Notes under the pieces: generated by a model
Databases searched by the model: none
What the model saw: only the letters and a program-made list of their open reading frames with translations
What the model was told of the DNA's origin: nothing
Program-made: the position numbers and the translations under genes
Assembly (NCBI GenBank): GCA_964458665.1
Contig: CAYWOO010000192.1
Span: forward strand, 1 to 64,000
Length of the DNA: 64,000 nucleotides
Direction of reading: 5' to 3'
Origin: JANXYW01 sp964458665
GTDB taxonomy: Bacteria > Chloroflexota > Dehalococcoidia > DSTF01 > JACRBR01
In this document: positions 23,614-32,353 of the stretch, in pieces
How positions within the stretch are numbered: position 1 is the first letter of the stretch
Layout of the letters: every line of letters starts with the position of its first letter

Positions 23614-24789
23614 ATGACCGCACCCGCAAAGGGCGTCGCGATTCTGGGCTCCACGGGCTCGATCGGGCGCCAGACGCTCGATGTGATCCGCCAGCTTCCC
23701 GGCCACTTCCGCATCGTCGCCCTCGCCGGCGGCACCAACCACACCCTCCTCGAAGATCAATCGCGCGAATTCCACCCGGACTTCGTCTGGTGCCAGAACG
23801 CCGGACGCAATATGGACCTCAAGGCCGCAGCCGGCAGAAAGACCCGCTGGGCGACAATGGAGGAGATGGCGGCGCATCCTAGCGTCGACATCGTCGTCGT
23901 CGGCACGGCGGGCGCGGCGGGCCTCGAGCCGACGATCGCGGCACTGCGTGCCGGCAAAGCTGTTGCGCTGGCCAACAAGGAAGTGTTGGTGATGGCCGGC
24001 GCAATCGTGACGCGCGAAGCGGAGCACGGCCGCGGCGAACTGCGGCCGGTCGATAGCGAGCACAGCGCCATCTGGCAGTGTCTCTGGGGCGAAGACATCG
24101 CGACCGTCGAGAAGCTGATCCTCACCGCGTCCGGCGGCGCGTTTCGCGACATGCCCGTGCGCGATCTCGATCGCGTCACGCCGCGCGATGCGCTGCGCCA
24201 CCCGACGTGGGATATGGGCCGCAAGATCACGATCGATTCGGCGACGCTGATGAACAAGGGCTTCGAAGCGATCGAGGCGCGCTGGCTGTTTAACGTACCG
24301 ATGGACCGCATCGAGATCGTGATGCACCGCGAAAGCATCGTGCACTCGCTCGTCGAGTACACGGACGGCAGCGTGAAGGCGCAACTCGGCGAGCCGGACA
24401 TGCGCCTGCCGATCCAGTGCGCACTCAGCTACCCGGAGCGCGTCGCCAGCGCCGGTGTCCCGAGGCTGAACCTGGCGCGCGCGAAGACGCTCAACTTCGG
24501 CGAAGTCGACCTCGGGCGCTACCCGTGCCTGCGGCTGGCGCTGGAGGCGGGCGCCAAAGGTGGCACATGGACGGCAGTGCTGGCTGCGGCCGACGAGGTG
24601 GCGGTCGAGCAGTTCGCGCTCGGCGCCATCGGCTTCACGGACATCCCTAAGGTGGTGGATTCGACACTATCGGCCCATTCCGGCGCGGTCGATCCTTCCC
24701 TGGAGGCCGTGCTCGAATCTGACGCATGGGCGCGCGCCTTCGCCCTGGACAGGGTTCGCGCCAAGCAACCAGTCGCCCGCGCGCGATGA
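23614..24789 (+). CDS. dxr: 1-deoxy-D-xylulose 5-phosphate reductoisomerase
   Basis: 391 residues. ILGSTGSIGRQTLDVIR is the NADPH site; LANKEVLVMAG, PVDSEHSAIWQCL (metal Asp/Glu), TASGGAFRD and PTWDMGRKITIDSATLMNKG are the catalytic motifs. It converts DXP to MEP, the second step of the non-mevalonate isoprenoid pathway, which ispG also serves. The ATG at 23614 was chosen by homology; the open frame to 23296 runs through repeats. A weak -10-like TACGGT lies 6 bases upstream. Confidence 0.96.
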   Translation: MTAPAKGVAILGSTGSIGRQTLDVIRQLPGHFRIVALAGGTNHTLLEDQSREFHPDFVWCQNAGRNMDLKAAAGRKTRWATMEEMAAHPSVDIVVVGTAGAAGLEPTIAALRAGKAVALANKEVLVMAGAIVTREAEHGRGELRPVDSEHSAIWQCLWGEDIATVEKLILTASGGAFRDMPVRDLDRVTPRDALRHPTWDMGRKITIDSATLMNKGFEAIEARWLFNVPMDRIEIVMHRESIVHSLVEYTDGSVKAQLGEPDMRLPIQCALSYPERVASAGVPRLNLARAKTLNFGEVDLGRYPCLRLALEAGAKGGTWTAVLAAADEVAVEQFALGAIGFTDIPKVVDSTLSAHSGAVDPSLEAVLESDAWARAFALDRVRAKQPVARAR

Positions 24790-24853
24790 ACCATGATCGG
24801 CAATCGAACGTAGATGCAGGTGAGCCCCGCACGCACGGGGCGGGCGAGGCATA

Positions 24854-26230
24854 GTGGTCGTACTGACGGAATCCATCCTGCCGTTCTTCGGCATCCTCCT
24901 GGGCTTGCTCGTCGTGCACGAGGCAGGTCACTTCATCACCGCGAAGATGTTCGGCGTGAAAGTGCTGGAGGCCGGTATCGGCCTTCCGCCGCGCATCGCC
25001 GGGTTCAAATGGCGAGGAACAGACTATACGATCAATGCCATCCCGATGGGCGCGTTCGTCCGCATGCTGGGCGAAGAAGATCCGGGCGACCCGCGGAGCC
25101 TCGCCGCGCAGGCGAAGTGGAAGCGCACGGTGATCATCGGCGCCGGCGTCTTCATGAACCTCATCCTGGCGATCATCCTCTTCAGCGCCGGGCTGATGAT
25201 CCCACACAACGTCTCCGTAGCGGGCGCGCAGATCGTCGATGTCGTGCCGAACAGTCCGTCCAGCAATTCAGACCTCCGGGCAGGCGATCAAATCCTCGAG
25301 GTGAACGGGCGCCACGTTGAGAGCCAGCAGGATGCATCGTACTTCCTGCGCCTATACCAGGGCTCGAACATCAATCTCAAGATCAAACGCACGGATCCGA
25401 AGACGGGGCCAGAGGTCATTTCGAAGTCTGTGTATTCGCGCTGGAACCCGAAGTCGTACAACGACGAGTGCGGGGTCGAGCGATCGCAGGGACCGATCGG
25501 CATCTCGGTTGGACCGGCGCACTCGAGTCCTTACACGACCACCGCGGCAGAACGCGCAACGATCGAGGCACAATCAGAGAAGGGCTTCGCGGACTACAAG
25601 AGTCATATTGCGCCCGACGCGCCGGCATGGTGCTTCGGAGGCTCGGCGTTTGGCTTCCGCGGGCTCACCGCGGCGCAGTGCAGCGCGCTGGAGCCGGCCG
25701 ACAAGGCGGCAGCCGAAGCACGGAAGGCAAGGCTATTCGCCAAGACCGACTTCGCCTGTCACGAGTTCCCTGCGCAGACTGGATACATCGTTCCGATAGA
25801 GCGGCAGGCGGAGCCGCCATGGGAGGCAGTACCGGGTGCGACTCGCCTCAGCTTTGAATCACTGATCCTTGCCCGAAACCAGATCTGGGGTGTGATTCGG
25901 GGCTTCGGTGATTCTCCGTTCACGGGTCCAGTAGGCATCGCGCAGGCCACGGGCGAGGTGGTGGACCAAGCCGGCTGGCTTTCGCTGCTGAACTTCGCTG
26001 CCTTGATCAGCATGAGCCTGGCGATGCTGAATGCGTTGCCGATCCCGATGGTCGATGGCGGGCGGCTCGCGTTCATCCTCGCCGAGTTCGTACGGCGCGG
26101 AAAACGCGTCGCGCCAGAGAAGGAAGCGCTGGTACACTTAGCCGGATTCGCCGTGATGCTGCTATTCGCCGCCGTGATCACGTTCTTTGACATATCACGG
26201 ATCGTCAACGGAGAGAGCCTGCTGAAATGA
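24854..26230 (+). CDS. rseP: RseP/RasP-type site-2 metalloprotease with unusual insertion
   Basis: 458 residues from a GTG start. The zinc site HEAGH (22-26) lies in the first membrane helix. MGAFVRMLGEEDPGD, one PDZ domain (about 120-180; VDVVPNSPSSNSDLRAGDQILEVNGR) and the C-terminal LNALPIPMVDGGRLAF with the third ligand Asp follow. Between PDZ and the third helix lie about 150 residues not typical of the family, with Cys in NDECGVERS, AWCFGGS, QCSA and ACHEF. It cleaves transmembrane anti-sigma factors and signal-peptide remnants. The stop overlaps the ispG start. Confidence 0.92.
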   Translation: MVVLTESILPFFGILLGLLVVHEAGHFITAKMFGVKVLEAGIGLPPRIAGFKWRGTDYTINAIPMGAFVRMLGEEDPGDPRSLAAQAKWKRTVIIGAGVFMNLILAIILFSAGLMIPHNVSVAGAQIVDVVPNSPSSNSDLRAGDQILEVNGRHVESQQDASYFLRLYQGSNINLKIKRTDPKTGPEVISKSVYSRWNPKSYNDECGVERSQGPIGISVGPAHSSPYTTTAAERATIEAQSEKGFADYKSHIAPDAPAWCFGGSAFGFRGLTAAQCSALEPADKAAAEARKARLFAKTDFACHEFPAQTGYIVPIERQAEPPWEAVPGATRLSFESLILARNQIWGVIRGFGDSPFTGPVGIAQATGEVVDQAGWLSLLNFAALISMSLAMLNALPIPMVDGGRLAFILAEFVRRGKRVAPEKEALVHLAGFAVMLLFAAVITFFDISRIVNGESLLK

Positions 26231-27375
26231 TGAGCCCTCGACGCAAGTCCAAGCCTGTATTCGTGCGCGATGTCCAGATCGGCGGCGACGCACCTGTCGC
26301 CGTGCAGTCGATGTGCTCGACGATTACGGAGAACGTCGATGCGACGGTCGCGCAGCTCGACCAGCTCAAGGAAGCGGGCTGCGACGTCGTGCGCATCGCC
26401 ATCCCCGACAGGGCCGCGGCGGATGCGGTGCCGGAGATCGTCAAGCGCACGCCGCTGCCGATCATCGCCGACATTCACTTCGACTACCGCTGGGCGCTGG
26501 CAGCGATCCGCGGCGGTTTCGACGGGCTGCGGCTGAACCCAGGCAACATCCGCGACGCCGAAAAGGTGAAGCAGGTGGCGCGCGAGGCGAAAGAGCGCAA
26601 CATGTCGATCCGAATCGGCGTCAACGCCGGATCCCTGCCGCCGATCCGCGCGCTCGCTGAGGGTGAGCTGCCGCCGTCGCTGCCGGACCGCATGGTCGAG
26701 GCAGCGATGTGGGAGATTAAGGTCCTGAACGAGGCCGACTTCGACGACATCAAGATATCGATGAAGGCGTTCGACGTACCGACGATGGTGGAGGCGTATC
26801 GCCGGCTCGCTCCGCTCGTGCCGTACCCGCTGCACCTCGGGGTCACCGAGGCGGGCACGCCACGCGCGGGCTCCGTCCGCAGCGCTATCGGTATCGGCAT
26901 CCTGCTTTCGGAGGGCATCGGCGATACGATCCGCGTCTCGCTCGCGGCGGATCCGGTGGAAGAAGTGCCCATCTGCTGGGACATCCTCAACACATTGAAC
27001 CTGCGCAAACGCGGCGCGACGCTCGTCGCGTGCCCAACGTGCGGCCGCATCGAGATCGAACTGATCCCGCTGGCGAACAAAGTCGAGGAGCACTTCACCA
27101 AGCGCGGCAAGATCCTCACGGTCGCGGTGATGGGCTGCGTCGTCAACGGGCCGGGTGAAGCGAAGATGGCCGACCTGGGTATCGCCGGCGGCAAAGGCCG
27201 CGGCGTCATCTTCCGCAAAGGCGAGATCGTCAAGACGGTCGACGAGCCGGAGTTCATGAGCGCGCTCATCGAAGAAGGCGAGAAGATCATCGCCGAGATG
27301 GAAGCCGGCACCTACACCGCCGTCAGCCACACCATGGACGACGTGATCCCGCTGATGGAAGTCCCCGGACGGTAG
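26227..27375 (+). CDS. ispG: 4-hydroxy-3-methylbut-2-en-1-yl diphosphate synthase
   Basis: 382 residues, the short bacterial form. VAVQSMCSTITENVDATVAQ, ADIHFDYRWAL and RLNPGNIRD form the TIM barrel; CPTCGR and MGCVVNGPGEA supply the three Cys of the [4Fe-4S] cluster. Penultimate step of the MEP pathway. The ATG overlaps the rseP stop (ATGA). Confidence 0.96.
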   Translation: MMSPRRKSKPVFVRDVQIGGDAPVAVQSMCSTITENVDATVAQLDQLKEAGCDVVRIAIPDRAAADAVPEIVKRTPLPIIADIHFDYRWALAAIRGGFDGLRLNPGNIRDAEKVKQVAREAKERNMSIRIGVNAGSLPPIRALAEGELPPSLPDRMVEAAMWEIKVLNEADFDDIKISMKAFDVPTMVEAYRRLAPLVPYPLHLGVTEAGTPRAGSVRSAIGIGILLSEGIGDTIRVSLAADPVEEVPICWDILNTLNLRKRGATLVACPTCGRIEIELIPLANKVEEHFTKRGKILTVAVMGCVVNGPGEAKMADLGIAGGKGRGVIFRKGEIVKTVDEPEFMSALIEEGEKIIAEMEAGTYTAVSHTMDDVIPLMEVPGR

Positions 27376-27420
27376 CCTGCCGCCCGATTCGAACGTCAAT
27401 CGTGGCGATCGCCGATTCGG

Positions 27421-27426
27421 TATGAT
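27421..27426 (+). promoter_or_regulatory. -10 box TATGAT upstream of the toxin-antitoxin-like pair, leaderless
   Basis: TATGAT (5 of 6) ends 6 bases before the ATG at 27433. No Shine-Dalgarno is present. No clear -35 box is seen. Confidence 0.45.
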
Positions 27427-27432
27427 GACGCG

Positions 27433-27669
27433 ATGGTTGTATCGAGGCGTCCAGCATCCAAGCCTCCACCGCACCGCGAAACGCTTGCGGAGAAGTTCGC
27501 ACGGGTAATGGCGGAACCGCCGAGTACGCCAATCGGCAAGCTCACGAAACGCGAAGCGCGCTACTTCCTCAAGAAGCTCGCGGGAAGCGATCCCAACGCA
27601 CCATCGGGAGAAGAGGTGATGCGCGACTTCTACGGAGATTGGTCTGAGGACGACGAGTCTCCTGCGTGA
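27433..27669 (+). CDS. Possible antitoxin partner of the PIN protein
   Basis: 78 residues, basic N-terminal half (SRRPASKPPPHRETLAEKFARVM) and acidic C-terminus (DFYGDWSEDDESPA). No DNA-binding family is recognised by eye. The position directly before a PIN-domain gene with overlapping codons (stop TGA inside GTGA) is the usual VapB position, and the acidic tail would suit toxin binding. The antitoxin role is inferred from context. Confidence 0.6.
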   Translation: MVVSRRPASKPPPHRETLAEKFARVMAEPPSTPIGKLTKREARYFLKKLAGSDPNAPSGEEVMRDFYGDWSEDDESPA

Positions 27670-28052
27670 GATATCACCTCGACACGACGTTCCTTATTGA
27701 CTGGCGAAAATCGACTCCCGGCATCGTTGTCTTACGCGGCGAGATTCTCGCTGGCGCACACGTTGTGTCGATCGACCCGATTGTTCAGACGGAGTTCTTT
27801 GCCGCACCGCGCATAGACCGGACATACGAGGTGGTGTATAGCGCAATTCTGAGCCTCGGGACGCTGATGCCATTGAGTCAAGAAGCCTCCATGCTCGCCG
27901 CGAGTTGGCTCGGGCCGATGGATCGCGCGCAACGCCGCGCTCGGTTTGCCGATGCGCTCATCGCGGCGGTTGCGTACCTTGACGGCGCGACTCTGCTCAC
28001 AAGTGATACGAAGATCGAGGGCGTATTCCCGGTCTCGGTTCGCGCGTACTAG
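27666..28052 (+). CDS. PIN-domain protein, VapC-like ribonuclease toxin
   Basis: 128 residues from a GTG start. Acidic catalytic residues are visible in order: YHLDTTFLIDW (Asp6), VQTEFF (Glu), RFADALIAAVA (Asp) and LLTSDTKIEGVF (Asp). This is the PIN pattern of VapC toxins, Mg-dependent RNases cutting tRNA or rRNA. GTGA overlap with the upstream small gene indicates coupled expression as in toxin-antitoxin operons. Confidence 0.82.
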   Translation: MRYHLDTTFLIDWRKSTPGIVVLRGEILAGAHVVSIDPIVQTEFFAAPRIDRTYEVVYSAILSLGTLMPLSQEASMLAASWLGPMDRAQRRARFADALIAAVAYLDGATLLTSDTKIEGVFPVSVRAY

Positions 28053-28053
28053 T

Positions 28054-28983
28054 ATGCCCCCGAAGAAGCGTCCCGCCTCACACGATGTTTCCCGCCTCAA
28101 GATCCTCGCTGCCGGCGGCGAGCAACCTTACGCCGAGTGCCTGGCGGAGCTGCTGGCGGCGGGCGATCGGCTGGCGCGCGAGGCGGCGCTGGCAGCGTTG
28201 CTGGAGCGGCCGCTGCCGAAACTCCGGGACCAATTGCGATCCGTGTACTTCGACGTCGATCTCGAAGGCGAGAAGCGCGATCCGGGCGCGCACGTACGCA
28301 CCGGCATCGCGCGGCTCCTGTTCGCGGGCGAGGACCCGCGCGACATCGACATCGCGCTTCGCGCGGCCGATACGCGCGAGAAGTCCATGGGCGTCGACTG
28401 CACCGCCAATCTCCGCGCGCTCGGTCTACGGATCATCTGCGCTGCGGATCCGGCGCTGTTCCCGTACGTCGCAGTGGAGCACATCAACGATTCGAGCGTG
28501 TTCTCGCCCGAGCCAGCGAATACAGCGCTGCAGCTGCTCGCGGCGACGGGTCACGAGGTCAACGTGTACCAGTGGATCGTGTCCGGCGTACACGAGCCGG
28601 CGTTAATCGAGTCCGCAATCGACCTGTTGCACGACGCGCCTGCCGCGGTCATGTCGCGCTGCCTGGCGCAGCTCACAAAGGACGCCATCGAGACGAAGGA
28701 TGAGCCGCTCCTGACGAAGCTCGCCGAGACGATCGTCGAGCGAGAGTTCAACGACGCCTACGCATCGCTTTCTTCCATCATAGAGTCGGCGATCAGCAAG
28801 GAGCTGTACAGCTATCTCGCATTGCTCTTCGCCGGCACGAACCGTCCGGCGTTGCTGTCGATTCTCGCCGAGCAGATGGAGCGAGACATCCGTCGCCGGC
28901 CAGCGATCCTGGATGCGCTGCGCGTACGCACGACGGCGGAGCAGGCGGCGATCCTCAAGCGCTGGGAAGAACCCGATGACTGA
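28054..28983 (+). CDS. Hypothetical helical-repeat protein
   Basis: 309 residues, starting MPPKKRPASHDVSRLKILAAGG. It is predicted all-helical with a repeated spacing of about 35-45 residues, as in HEAT/ARM solenoids (LAELLAAGDRLAREAALAAL, then RTGIARLLFAGEDPRDID). No conserved catalytic motif or membrane segment is seen. It starts one base after the PIN gene stop, so it may be part of that transcription unit; no function is assigned. Confidence 0.7.
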   Translation: MPPKKRPASHDVSRLKILAAGGEQPYAECLAELLAAGDRLAREAALAALLERPLPKLRDQLRSVYFDVDLEGEKRDPGAHVRTGIARLLFAGEDPRDIDIALRAADTREKSMGVDCTANLRALGLRIICAADPALFPYVAVEHINDSSVFSPEPANTALQLLAATGHEVNVYQWIVSGVHEPALIESAIDLLHDAPAAVMSRCLAQLTKDAIETKDEPLLTKLAETIVEREFNDAYASLSSIIESAISKELYSYLALLFAGTNRPALLSILAEQMERDIRRRPAILDALRVRTTAEQAAILKRWEEPDD

Positions 28984-29010
28984 CAACCGCGGCTTCGCGT
29001 GGACGAGCGC

Positions 29011-29098
29011 TGTCATAGTGAGCAAGGCGAAGCATCTTGCTCGAAAACAAACCGAGTGCCAGCCCAAGCTAGGTCCTTCGCTTCGCTCTGGATGACAA
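29011..29098. repeat. Inverted pair of GTCATAGTGAGC / GGATGACAA repeats
   Basis: GTCATAGTGAGCAAGGCGAAGC (shown in part; starts 29011) and the facing TTCGCTTCGCTCTGGATGAC (ending 29098) form a long imperfect inverted repeat, related to 16360-16392. It fills most of the gap before glpK. Confidence 0.65.
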
Positions 29099-29181
29099 CG
29101 GCGCCCATATCCGGTGTCTGAACCGGCACCAAGTACCCCTCGCCATCACCACGCGGTCTCGCGCCTCGATCCCCGCTTCCT

Positions 29182-29187
29182 TACACT
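29182..29187 (+). promoter_or_regulatory. -10 box TACACT of glpK, leaderless arrangement
   Basis: TACACT ends 6 bases before the glpK ATG at 29194. No Shine-Dalgarno and no clear -35 box are seen. Confidence 0.4.
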
Positions 29188-29193
29188 GCCTTC

Positions 29194-30714
29194 ATGCCGA
29201 AGTACATCCTCGCGCTGGATCAGGGCACCAGCAGCTCGCGCGCTATCCTCTTCGATCACGACGGCATGCCGGTCGCGCAGGCAGCGTTCGAGTTCCCGCA
29301 GATCTACCCGCAGCCCGGCTGGGTCTCCCACGATCCGGAGGCGATCTGGTCTTCGCAGGTCGACGCGGCGCGCAAGGTGCTCGCCGACACAAACACGCCA
29401 GCGGACGAGATCGCTGCGATCGGCATGACGAATCAGCGCGAGACGACGGTCGTTTGGGAGCGCGCCACGGGACAAGCGATCAACGACGCGGTCGTCTGGC
29501 AGTGCCGCCGCACCGCCGCCATCTGCGAGGATCTACGCGCGCGCGGCCTCGACGCGGAGGTGCGGTCGCGGACAGGGCTCCTGATCGATGCCTACTTCTC
29601 CGGCACGAAGGTGCGCTGGCTGCTCGACCATAGCGGCGACGGCATGCAGTCGCGCGCGGAATCGGGCGAGCTGGCGTTCGGCACCGTCGATTCGTGGCTC
29701 GTGCACAAGCTGACGCACGGCCGGGAGCACATCGTCGATGCGACGAACGCGTCGCGCACGATGCTGTACAACCTGCGCGATGGCGACTGGGACAACTTCA
29801 TGCTCAACGAGCTGAACATCCCGGCGGCGATGATGCCGTCGGTCGTCGACAGCAGCGGCGTGATCGCCGAAACGGACGCGTCGATCTTCGGGCGCGCGAT
29901 CCCGATCGCGGGCATCGCCGGCGACCAGCAGGCGGCGCTTTTCGGGCAGGGCTGCTTCGAAGCCGGCAGCGCGAAGAACACGTACGGCACCGGCTGCTTC
30001 ATCCTCCAACACACCGGCGACCGCCCCGTCTTCTCGCAGCACGGCCTGCTCACGACCGTCGCATCCCGCATCGGCGGCAAGCAGCGGTTCGCGGTCGAAG
30101 GCAGCGTCTTCATCGCCGGCGCGGCGGTGCAGTGGCTGCGCGACGGCCTCGGCATCATCAAGACCGCCGCGGACAGCGAAGCGCTCGCGGCGTCCGTGCC
30201 GTCGAGCGACGGCGTGTACGTCGTGCCGGCATTCGCCGGTCTGGGCGCGCCGCACTGGGACATGTACGCGCGCGGCACGATCGTTGGCATCACGCGAGGC
30301 ACGACCGCCGCGCACATCACGCGCGCGACGCTGGAGTCGATCGCGCTGCAGACGCTCGACGTCGTCGAGCTGATGGAGCGCGAGACGGGCGTGCGCATGC
30401 ACGAGCTGCGCGTCGATGGCGGCGCTGTGGCGAACGACCTGCTGATGCAGATCCAGGCCGACGTGCTGCAGCGTCCCGTCGTCCGATCAGCCACCGCCGA
30501 AACGACGGCGCTGGGCGCGGCGTACTTGGCTGGCCTCGCGGTCGGTTTTTGGCGCGACGAAGCGGAGATCGGCCAGATTTGGCGCAACGGCGGCACATTC
30601 GAACCGCGCATGCCGGCATCCGAACGCGACGCGCTCGTCGCCGGTTGGCGGCGTGCCGTCGAGCGCGCGAAGGGGTGGGCGGCGGTCGATGCACCCACGA
30701 GCGGCGGCCTGTGA
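29194..30714 (+). CDS. glpK: Glycerol kinase
   Basis: 506 residues. YILALDQGTSSSRAILFD, GWVSHDPEAIW, GMTNQRETTVVWERATG, GIAGDQQAALFGQGCF and the C-terminal LRVDGGAVANDLLMQIQAD are the FGGY-family glycerol kinase motifs in order. It phosphorylates glycerol to sn-glycerol 3-phosphate. The stop overlaps the GTG of glpD, so the two steps of glycerol use are coupled. No glycerol facilitator gene is adjacent. Confidence 0.97.
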   Translation: MPKYILALDQGTSSSRAILFDHDGMPVAQAAFEFPQIYPQPGWVSHDPEAIWSSQVDAARKVLADTNTPADEIAAIGMTNQRETTVVWERATGQAINDAVVWQCRRTAAICEDLRARGLDAEVRSRTGLLIDAYFSGTKVRWLLDHSGDGMQSRAESGELAFGTVDSWLVHKLTHGREHIVDATNASRTMLYNLRDGDWDNFMLNELNIPAAMMPSVVDSSGVIAETDASIFGRAIPIAGIAGDQQAALFGQGCFEAGSAKNTYGTGCFILQHTGDRPVFSQHGLLTTVASRIGGKQRFAVEGSVFIAGAAVQWLRDGLGIIKTAADSEALAASVPSSDGVYVVPAFAGLGAPHWDMYARGTIVGITRGTTAAHITRATLESIALQTLDVVELMERETGVRMHELRVDGGAVANDLLMQIQADVLQRPVVRSATAETTALGAAYLAGLAVGFWRDEAEIGQIWRNGGTFEPRMPASERDALVAGWRRAVERAKGWAAVDAPTSGGL

Positions 30715-32327
30715 GGCCATCGCTCGCAGACATCGCGAAGCAGAAGTTCGACGTCATCGTTGTCGGCGGCGGTATCAACGGCAGCGGCGTGGCGCGCGAG
30801 GCGGCGCTCCACGGCTACCGGACGCTGCTCGTCGAACGTCACGACTTCGGCGCAGGAACCACGTCCCGCGCGACGCGGCTGATCCACGGCGGACTACGCT
30901 ATCTCGAGCACGGCGAGTTCGGCCTGGTGTACGAATCGCTGGCCGAACGCGAGGCGCTCGTGCGCGACGAGCCCCATCTCGTGCGACCGCTGAGGATGCT
31001 CGTACCGGTGTATCGCGGCGACGCGCGGCCGGGCTGGAAGGTGCGCATCGGCCTCATCCTCTACGACCTCTTTTCCTTCCGGAAGTCGCTGCCGCGCCAC
31101 CGCGCCATGCCGCCGCGCGCGCTCGACGCGTACGAGCCGGGCTTGAGCCGCGACGGGTTGATGGCGGCGTTCACAATGTACGACGCGCAGGTCGAGTTCC
31201 CGGAGCGTCTCGTCGCTGAATCTGTGCGCGACTTCGACGACGCGGGCGGCGTCGCGCTGAACCACGTTGCAGCGGTGCGATTATCGTCGCCGGGCGGCGT
31301 GCTGCGCGGCCTGGTACTGCGCGATGAGCAATCAGAGCACGTCGTAGAGGTGGAAGCGAAGGTCGTCATCAACGCCGCGGGGCCGTGGGTCGACCAGCTG
31401 CTCGCCGGCAGCGACGGGGAGCGCCACGAGCCGCTCGTCGGCGGCACGAAGGGCAGCCATCTCGTCGTCGACTGGCCCGGCGGACCGCAGCACGCGGTCT
31501 TCGCTTCGGCGAAGACAGACGGGCGGCCGTTCTTCATCCTGCCGTGGTACGGCCATACGCTCGTCGGCACGACGGACCTGCGCTGGGACGGCGATCCGTC
31601 GAATGCGCAGTGCACCACCGACGAGCTGCGCTATCTGCTCGACGAAGCGACGCGACTCTTCCCGGCGACGCCGCTGCTGCGCGAGCACGTGCTCTACACG
31701 TACTGCGGCGTGCGCCCGCTACCCTGGATGCCGGCCGGCACGGACGAGAGCAAGATCCCACGCAGCCACTACATCATCGACCACGCGAAGCGCGGCGGCC
31801 CGAACGGCCTGCTCTCCCTCGTCGGCGGCAAGCTCACCACGTACCGCGCGCTCGCCCGCATGGCCATCCCGGCGATCAAGAAGCATGCTGCGCCCAGCGA
31901 GCGGGAAGCGGGAAGCGGGAAGCGGGAAGCGGGATCGAATTTCGGTACGGAAAGGTCTTCAGACCTGTCCCCGACAAGCAGCGACGATCCCCTCGCCCTC
32001 TACGGCCGCCGCGCCGCCGAGGTACGCGCCCTCATCGCGTCCGACGCATCGCTCGGCGAGCGCATCTGCGAGCACAACGCCGACGTGCTGGCGCAGGTCG
32101 CGTACGCCGTCGAGCGCGAGCACGCTACCACGCTGGCCGACGCGCTCCTGCGACGCCTGCCGGTCGGATGGAGCGCCTGCCACGCCCTCGACGGTGCGGA
32201 GCGGGCGGCCGCCGTCATGGCGACGCGGCTCGGCTGGAGCGACGACCAGCGCACGCGCGAGATCGCCGCGTACGGGCGCGAGTTGCGCGAGACGCTGGTG
32301 CCGGTGGATGCACTCGCCGCGGGATGA
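30711..32327 (+). CDS. glpD: Glycerol-3-phosphate dehydrogenase (FAD), with repeat-derived insert
   Basis: 538 residues from a GTG overlapping the glpK stop. VIVVGGGINGSGVAREAALHG is the FAD-binding fold; TSRATRLIHGGLRYLE, VINAAGPWVD, FFILPWYGHTLVGTTD and SLVGGKLTTYRALA are typical GlpD/GlpA motifs. It oxidises G3P to DHAP at the membrane and feeds the quinone pool. Between the FAD domain and the C-terminal helical domain (LYGRRAAEVRALI onward) is an odd low-complexity segment with two REAGS units, encoded by tandem GCGGGAA and a dispersed palindrome (31901-31970). Confidence 0.95.
   Translation: MRPSLADIAKQKFDVIVVGGGINGSGVAREAALHGYRTLLVERHDFGAGTTSRATRLIHGGLRYLEHGEFGLVYESLAEREALVRDEPHLVRPLRMLVPVYRGDARPGWKVRIGLILYDLFSFRKSLPRHRAMPPRALDAYEPGLSRDGLMAAFTMYDAQVEFPERLVAESVRDFDDAGGVALNHVAAVRLSSPGGVLRGLVLRDEQSEHVVEVEAKVVINAAGPWVDQLLAGSDGERHEPLVGGTKGSHLVVDWPGGPQHAVFASAKTDGRPFFILPWYGHTLVGTTDLRWDGDPSNAQCTTDELRYLLDEATRLFPATPLLREHVLYTYCGVRPLPWMPAGTDESKIPRSHYIIDHAKRGGPNGLLSLVGGKLTTYRALARMAIPAIKKHAAPSEREAGSGKREAGSNFGTERSSDLSPTSSDDPLALYGRRAAEVRALIASDASLGERICEHNADVLAQVAYAVEREHATTLADALLRRLPVGWSACHALDGAERAAAVMATRLGWSDDQRTREIAAYGRELRETLVPVDALAAG
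31901..31970. repeat. Tandem GCGGGAA and AGGTCTTCAGACCT palindrome inside glpD
   Basis: Nearly five tandem GCGGGAA units (31901-31934) are followed by GGTACGGAAAGGTCTTCAGA and CCTGTCC (31944-31970). The second part is the reverse complement family of the intergenic repeat at 38531-38558. It is read in frame as a linker. Confidence 0.8.
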
Positions 32328-32341
32328 GTCCGCATGCAGGG

Positions 32342-32347
32342 TATGCT
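32342..32347 (+). promoter_or_regulatory. -10-like TATGCT before the 32354 gene, leaderless arrangement
   Basis: TATGCT ends 6 bases before the ATG at 32354; no Shine-Dalgarno is present. The box is only a 4 of 6 match. Confidence 0.35.
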
Positions 32348-32353
32348 GGCCGC

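Noticed and set aside
25759..27474. 571-codon minus-strand ORF opposite rseP and ispG
   Set aside because: Antisense shadow; no family motif, and both opposite genes are well supported.
29592..30887. 431-codon minus-strand ORF opposite glpK
   Set aside because: Antisense shadow of a fully conserved glycerol kinase gene.
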